This document shows, piece after piece, positions 59,251-64,000 of a stretch of DNA of 64,000 nucleotides (positions are counted from its first letter, which is position 1; each line of letters begins with the position of its first letter). The notes beneath the pieces are model-generated. The model was not told the origin of the DNA. It was given only the letters and a program-made list of their open reading frames with translations, and made no database searches. Location: assembly GCA_015680685.1 (NCBI GenBank), contig MNCI01027140.1:256606-320605 (forward strand), in the 5' to 3' direction. A program made the translations under genes and the position numbers. Source of the stretch: Gnetum montanum (lineage: Eukaryota; Streptophyta; Gnetopsida; Gnetales; Gnetaceae).

Positions 59251-61185
59251 TTATAGTGGCTCCTCAATTTTTCATCTTTTTGTTTTACATGTTTTTATAT
59301 TACACCTTGTTATTTTCACAACTTTTTGTTTTATGGCTTCTTTATCCTACACCTTTTTTTTACTTTATTTATTTTTCTCAATTTTTGTTTTACAACATCA
59401 TTCATATGTTTTATTTTTCTTGAATATTTTATAATTTCTTGTATATTTTTCTTTATTTTGGTGTAATTTTCTTATCATGTTTTAATAATAATGTGCCTTC
59501 TTGAAAAATAGGTACAGTGTGGTTTGCTTAATGTGGGCATGTGCTATCTAAGTATTTGATTGTTGGTGCCTAGATTCTAGCTTTGAATTTTGTTACTGAT
59601 AACTATGACATGGTTTCTTTTTCATGAAATAGGAAGTGAGTCCATGTCATCCATCCATCCACAAAATCTATGGTATTTTCAGTCTGGAAGTGTGAGGTCC
59701 CTTTTCATTAATAAAACTTTAATGAACTTGTGACCTTAGTAGTTTTTGGACTTGGAAAGGATTCAAAGGGTTGAATAGGATTTGACTTCAAGGGGACTTA
59801 ATAATCTTTGTACTCTTCTGCTTACTTGGGTGCATGGGTGCTTTCATGGATTTCTTACCATTTAGTATCAACCAATAATAGAAAGTTAAATAAGTCTTTG
59901 CATGGTGTGGTTCCCATCCAAAAATCAAAAAAAATGATGGGAATTTAAAGCACACCCCTTAGACAAAATAAATGGGCTAAAAGCACTAGTTATGGGACTA
60001 GAAAGACATGTTACCCATGCCTAAAGGTCCCCTCTAAATAAGGCCCTTTCTCACTTCCTACTTCTCTTTTCTTCTTAAATAACAAACGATGGTTGTTCTA
60101 TGTGAGCACTCTTATGTCTCAAGAGGGTGGATTGGTCTTAGAGTGGTGATGCAAAGTCACTGAACATGGTTGATTTTGATTTGAACTAAGGATGAATTTT
60201 ATCAAGTCATTTAACCATAAAATTCACAAGGGACTTCATGTCAACTTAATCAAGAACTCCATTCCACTTTCTCTCTCTCATCCATCTATGCTTTCCATGC
60301 TCACCTCACTACTAGTGTTCATGTCCTTGTTTGATGTCTTAGTTTGATGTGTCAAAATTCTAGGTAGTTTCTTATGGGTTTTCATACTTAACTTTCTGTA
60401 ACCATTAATCACCCATGGGGCCCATGGACTCCTTGGTTTAAGGATATGCAAGACCAACAAAGGGCATATGCCTGCTTTGGGGAGGACCCACTTGCATATC
60501 ATTTTGGTTGGGTTAGTTAAGTTCTTTATCCTTACACATTCTCACAATCAAATCCTTTTGTGTGCCCCATCGATGACATCCAATTTTGTGCATCTTCACA
60601 ATGTTTTTCAATGAAATCCTATTTTTTGTTGTTGTGAATTCTTTAATCCTCTTCAAGCATTTCATTCCATTTGTGATTTTCAAAATTTAATAATGGAACG
60701 CTTATCCATTTCACCCTATTTTCCAATCTTCCCACTAATGTTATTAAAAGAATCAATTCACCGTACTCACAACCTAGCCAAGTATAATTGCAAATGATAA
60801 AAGGTACCTAAAAGCTATAACTTACACATTGCACACTAATCTCTAATTTTTTTGTGATTGTAGTGGGAAGTGTGGACTAGAGGCAAGATTATCTTCACTA
60901 AGGAATCAGTAGTGACAACATGCAACGAGGCCCCTTCATGATCATTAAATCTTCTCACTTGTTATTCAGTTGCCAGAGGAGTTGGATGTCAATTTTGGCT
61001 GGGGTGTTCAATTATATTGTCATAAACATCCAATTTGTAAAAGATTATAAATTTGTACACTTTGGCACTTAAAATCTATCTATTTCATTTGAGTTAGTTT
61101 GCAGATTAGTCAATAATCCCATACCTTTCCAATATTTTGTAAGGAACTTGTTCCTCCTTTTTTTCACTTGAGGATGAGTTTTTAT
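59250..61185 (+). other. E4 3' non-coding region
   Basis: About 1.9 kb of T-rich sequence, matching the E5 region in patches, has no env-like or other convincing frame on either strand. It ends in a TTAGTTGTGGGGGTA tract before the LTR. Confidence 0.7.
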
Positions 61186-61200
61186 TTAGTTGTGGGGGTA

Positions 61201-62100
61201 TGATGAAGTGTATTTTTGCTAGCTCTGATATCATATATCTGATATCATAGTCCTAATATCATATACGCAATATTGGGAACCAAGAAGCAATGTCGGATAT
61301 CTGATATCGCAGGATGTGTGACAGCCTATAAATATAGAGCTTCGGTGCATGGTTTTGAAGTCATATTAGTTATAAAATAGTAAAGCTTTTGTAGTTTTTC
61401 TTCCTTAGAGTTAGAATATTTTCCCAAATGCCCACAGTAGGAGTCATTGAGTGTATAGATCTTTGTTTGAGCACTATTGTACCTGAGCACGATAGTGTGT
61501 GCAACAATAAAGATAAGCTTTTTGGTAAATTGTGTGGCACTTTGGCTAGATTAAATATTTTCTTCATGCATTTAATGTTTCTAACCATTTTATTTAATGC
61601 TTTTAAGTAATTAATACAATTAGGGAATTAAGCTAGATAGGTTAACTAGCAATTAATTAAGCACATAATACAACAGCTTCGAGCATGCACATGATGCTTG
61701 GTAATCCCAATAACACTTAATGTTTGGTGACCCAATAGCATTATACATGTTTAAGATGTGTACAAAAAGTGGGACCAAATTCTTACGTTAGCATTAGTTA
61801 GACATTGGTTAGTTAATTAGGTTAAATTAGCAATAAAATTACTTCATTCCTTTCATCCTTTATTTTAAGCACCCAAAACATAAAACATAAAAATAATAAA
61901 AATCATACACCTCAACTACACTTAACCATTCCTCTACATATCACAAGTGTAATTGAAAAGACAACGAATGACTATTAGGAAAAGTTCACATCCTAGAGGC
62001 TAGTGTACCAAAAGACATCGAATCCACCAAATTCAACCAAATTGCATGTGAATGTTTAGTGATTCATATGGTTGAGCATAGGGGTATTCGTCACTCATCA
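61201..62100 (+). repeat. E4 3' LTR
   Basis: It begins TGATGAAGTGTATTT and has GATATC-type palindrome remnants (61228-61310) and a TATAAATATAG box near 61328. It ends CTCATCA and is followed by ATGAT. Confidence 0.92.
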
Positions 62101-62394
62101 ATGATCCTGTAGTAACTTTGTCTTTTTGATGGGATCCATGAATACCTTAGAGGCATTTTTCATCAGCTTGAACCATTTAGGATTACCACCTTTATCTAGG
62201 TGTGCTTTGGCTTTAAGATATTTTGTCATCTTCTTGATAATATCTTGGAGTGCAACATGGTGAAGCTTCATGATACTATAAGAACATATTTTCATGTTGT
62301 GAAACATTATCTTGGTGTTTTCTAGCATAAATTCTAAGTATTTATTCCTCAACTTCTTTTTAGGCATGGAGTCTTTTAAGGTTTCTAAAGCCAT
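62098..62394 (-). CDS. Hypothetical Lys-rich ORF cut by the E4 insertion
   Basis: Ninety-eight codons, basic and helix-rich (KKLRNKYLEFMLENTKIMFH), end in the ATGAT target duplication. Across the site the frame meets a stop within a few codons of the left flank near 44170. No motif was recognised; it may be a remnant of an older repeat or chance. It is the only non-retroelement frame of note in the right flank. Confidence 0.25.
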   Translation of the reverse strand: MALETLKDSMPKKKLRNKYLEFMLENTKIMFHNMKICSYSIMKLHHVALQDIIKKMTKYLKAKAHLDKGGNPKWFKLMKNASKVFMDPIKKTKLLQDH

Positions 62395-62399
62395 TGTGG

Positions 62400-64000
62400 C
62401 CTTTCTAGGATCTTGCTAGTGTTTTGTTCTATTGATCAACCACATATTTTATATGGGTGTATTATGTAGAATCATATTCTAGTAAGAAAATTTTGAAGAA
62501 TGGAAGAAATTAAAAAGGTATAATTGAGTGGGTTATGCACTCATTGTTAAAGTATATCAAATATGAGGTTTTAAGTTCAATCCTTAATTGTGCATAGAAC
62601 TAAAAATTTATATTGTAAGCTCTTTTAATGTTCCAAATATTCATGAATATTTTGTATGATGAATTTAGTATTAAAAGGAAAACACAAAATGATAATTGAC
62701 TTTTAAAGTAAATATAATGCCTTTGGACATTAAATAACTTTTTCATTTTCCAACTTATGTTTGTAATATCTTTTATTGCATAGTGAATGAATTTTCCAAG
62801 AAAAAAATACAAACTAAAACAAAAAGTGGTAGATGTAATGCATAGTAAACAATGGTTATAAGATAATGTTATGTATAAAAAATAAAATATAAAACAAATC
62901 CTTAACTATCATACAAAGTAAATTCATAAAATGATCAAGTAAAAGGTTCTTCTCAATGTTAGAAAAACTTCAAAAGGTGAAAAATATTTTATATTTTACT
63001 TGCATTAGAGCAAATATTAATAGGTAATGAAGCATTTTTTTATAGCATGCATCAATGCACTAGCATTCAAACATAATTTTCATGTATTATTATCTTTGTA
63101 AATGCACTTACATGAAAGACACATGGCTCATCCTCTAGAAATTTGCAACATACAACTCAAAAGAAATGAACTATAGTTTTCAATTATGATTGAACTATTG
63201 TAATTGTATTTCATAATTTGTAGTGAATTAGCAAGTGTTGATAAAATATGTATTTAAAGAAATATATGAAGTTTTATTCAAATAGTCATGTCTAGATGTA
63301 GTAGTCGTTTATAGAAACAAGATCAAGACTATATACCTACAGATTGCAATACTTTGACTTTTATATTTTCATACTTTTATATAGAATCATGATTTATTGT
63401 AAACATATTTATCTTTATAATTAATAATTAGTATTGAGGATTAAGTATGCCAAAAAATTCAGTACTATTAAATTTAGCTTAGTATGTTTACTAACTAAAT
63501 TTGTATGTTGAAAATATAAGATCAATGAAAGTCTTGCTAGCTTGGTATTCATTATGGTAAATCTCATCCTCATTATAAAGGACTAATGATATATGTAGTC
63601 ATATACCTTAATTGCACAAAACTATATGATGTGTTAATTACAAGTGCTACTCAGGAAGATAGTAACTCAATTATATCCCATAATAGTTGATCATATCCTT
63701 TCACATAATTCAACCAAGTCTATTGCATATGCTCTTAGATTTGTATGTTGAGCATTAGGACTATTTACTACTCATTAATAGAAATGTAACACATTTATTA
63801 GTTCCTATTTCTTACTACCTACATTATTAGATTAGTAGAGTAAAATTGGGTTTCTACTATCTTAGAATTAAAATAGGAAGATGGCTCGAAATTCCTATAG
63901 AGAAGAGGATTGTCACTAGTATAGTTATAAGAAAATCAAATATATGCATTACATATTTCTATAGTATTCTATAGTAAAACCCATTCACTAGAAATTATAT
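62400..64000. other. AT-rich flank, nothing recognised
   Basis: Neither strand has a coding frame over about 70 codons, an RNA gene or an LTR-like boundary. Composition is uniformly AT-rich. It is the outermost host sequence on the right. Confidence 0.6.

Larger units (their letters stand above)
44186..62100 (+). mobile_element. E4: Athila-like LTR retrotransposon with nested insertions
   Basis: LTRs 44186-45068 and 61201-62100 are flanked by a perfect ATGAT duplication (44181-44185 and 62101-62105). The interior has a primer site, gag, protease, RT, RNase H, integrase and a long 3' non-coding region. E5 splits gag and a poly(A) insertion lies between gag and protease. Without the nested DNA it is about 10 kb. 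By eye the LTRs differ at roughly 15% of bases, so it is older than E5. Confidence 0.92.

Noticed and set aside
59135-59434. Phe/Leu-rich ORFs as an env-like membrane protein in E4
   Set aside because: The T-rich stretch starts right after integrase, is not conserved as a frame in E5 and lacks a signal or furin-type site.
1-64000. tRNA, rRNA or host protein-coding genes
   Set aside because: No cloverleaf-like or rRNA-like segment was noticed on reading, and all convincing protein motifs belong to retroelements. A tRNAscan and Infernal run would settle it.

Overview
This is plant nuclear DNA made almost entirely of nested LTR retrotransposons; no host gene is visible. The evidence is Ty3/gypsy elements of two plant lineages (Tat-like, with two RNase H domains, and Athila-like, with an Asp-tRNA-type primer site) plus a Ty1/copia tail, with the deep nesting typical of large repeat-rich seed-plant genomes. 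The species cannot be named from the sequence. Most sense-strand coding regions carry stops and frameshifts.

Left half, 1-39575. An Athila-type pol fragment (E6, 37219-39575, +) was split by a Tat-like element (E2, minus strand, 18272-37218 in the window). E2 was itself split twice. A second Tat-like element (E1, + strand, 1-18271) lies inside its reverse transcriptase and a gag-only Athila-like element (E3, minus strand, 19857-25500) lies inside its internal spacer. E6 runs directly into the 3' part of a copia element (39576 to about 41400). About 2.8 kb of AT-rich DNA follows.

Right half, 44186-62100. A complete but decayed Athila-like element (E4; LTRs 44186-45068 and 61201-62100, target duplication ATGAT) holds a younger Athila-like element (E5, 46883-54004, target duplication CCTAC) in its gag. 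It also holds a 734-bp GC-rich poly(A)-tailed insertion (54870-55603) with a 17-bp target duplication. E5 keeps gag and protease but has lost RT, RNase H and integrase. From 62106 to the end is AT-rich DNA with no recognisable gene.

The most interesting object is in the two Tat-like elements. Between protease and reverse transcriptase each carries, in antisense, what reads as the same eight-exon gene with GT-AG introns. Two exons that can be delimited on both copies have nearly identical lengths (450/450 and 1047/1050 bp), and intron 1 is about 1.12 kb in both once E3 is removed. The antisense orientation means the introns cannot be spliced from the sense genomic RNA, so they survive retrotransposition. 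The cassette is bracketed by short TTAAACT-containing repeats. A short CpG-containing word (ACGCTG in E1, CTACGCT in E2) is repeated in intron 1, in the sense leader and, as hairpins every 170-220 bp, in the LTR.
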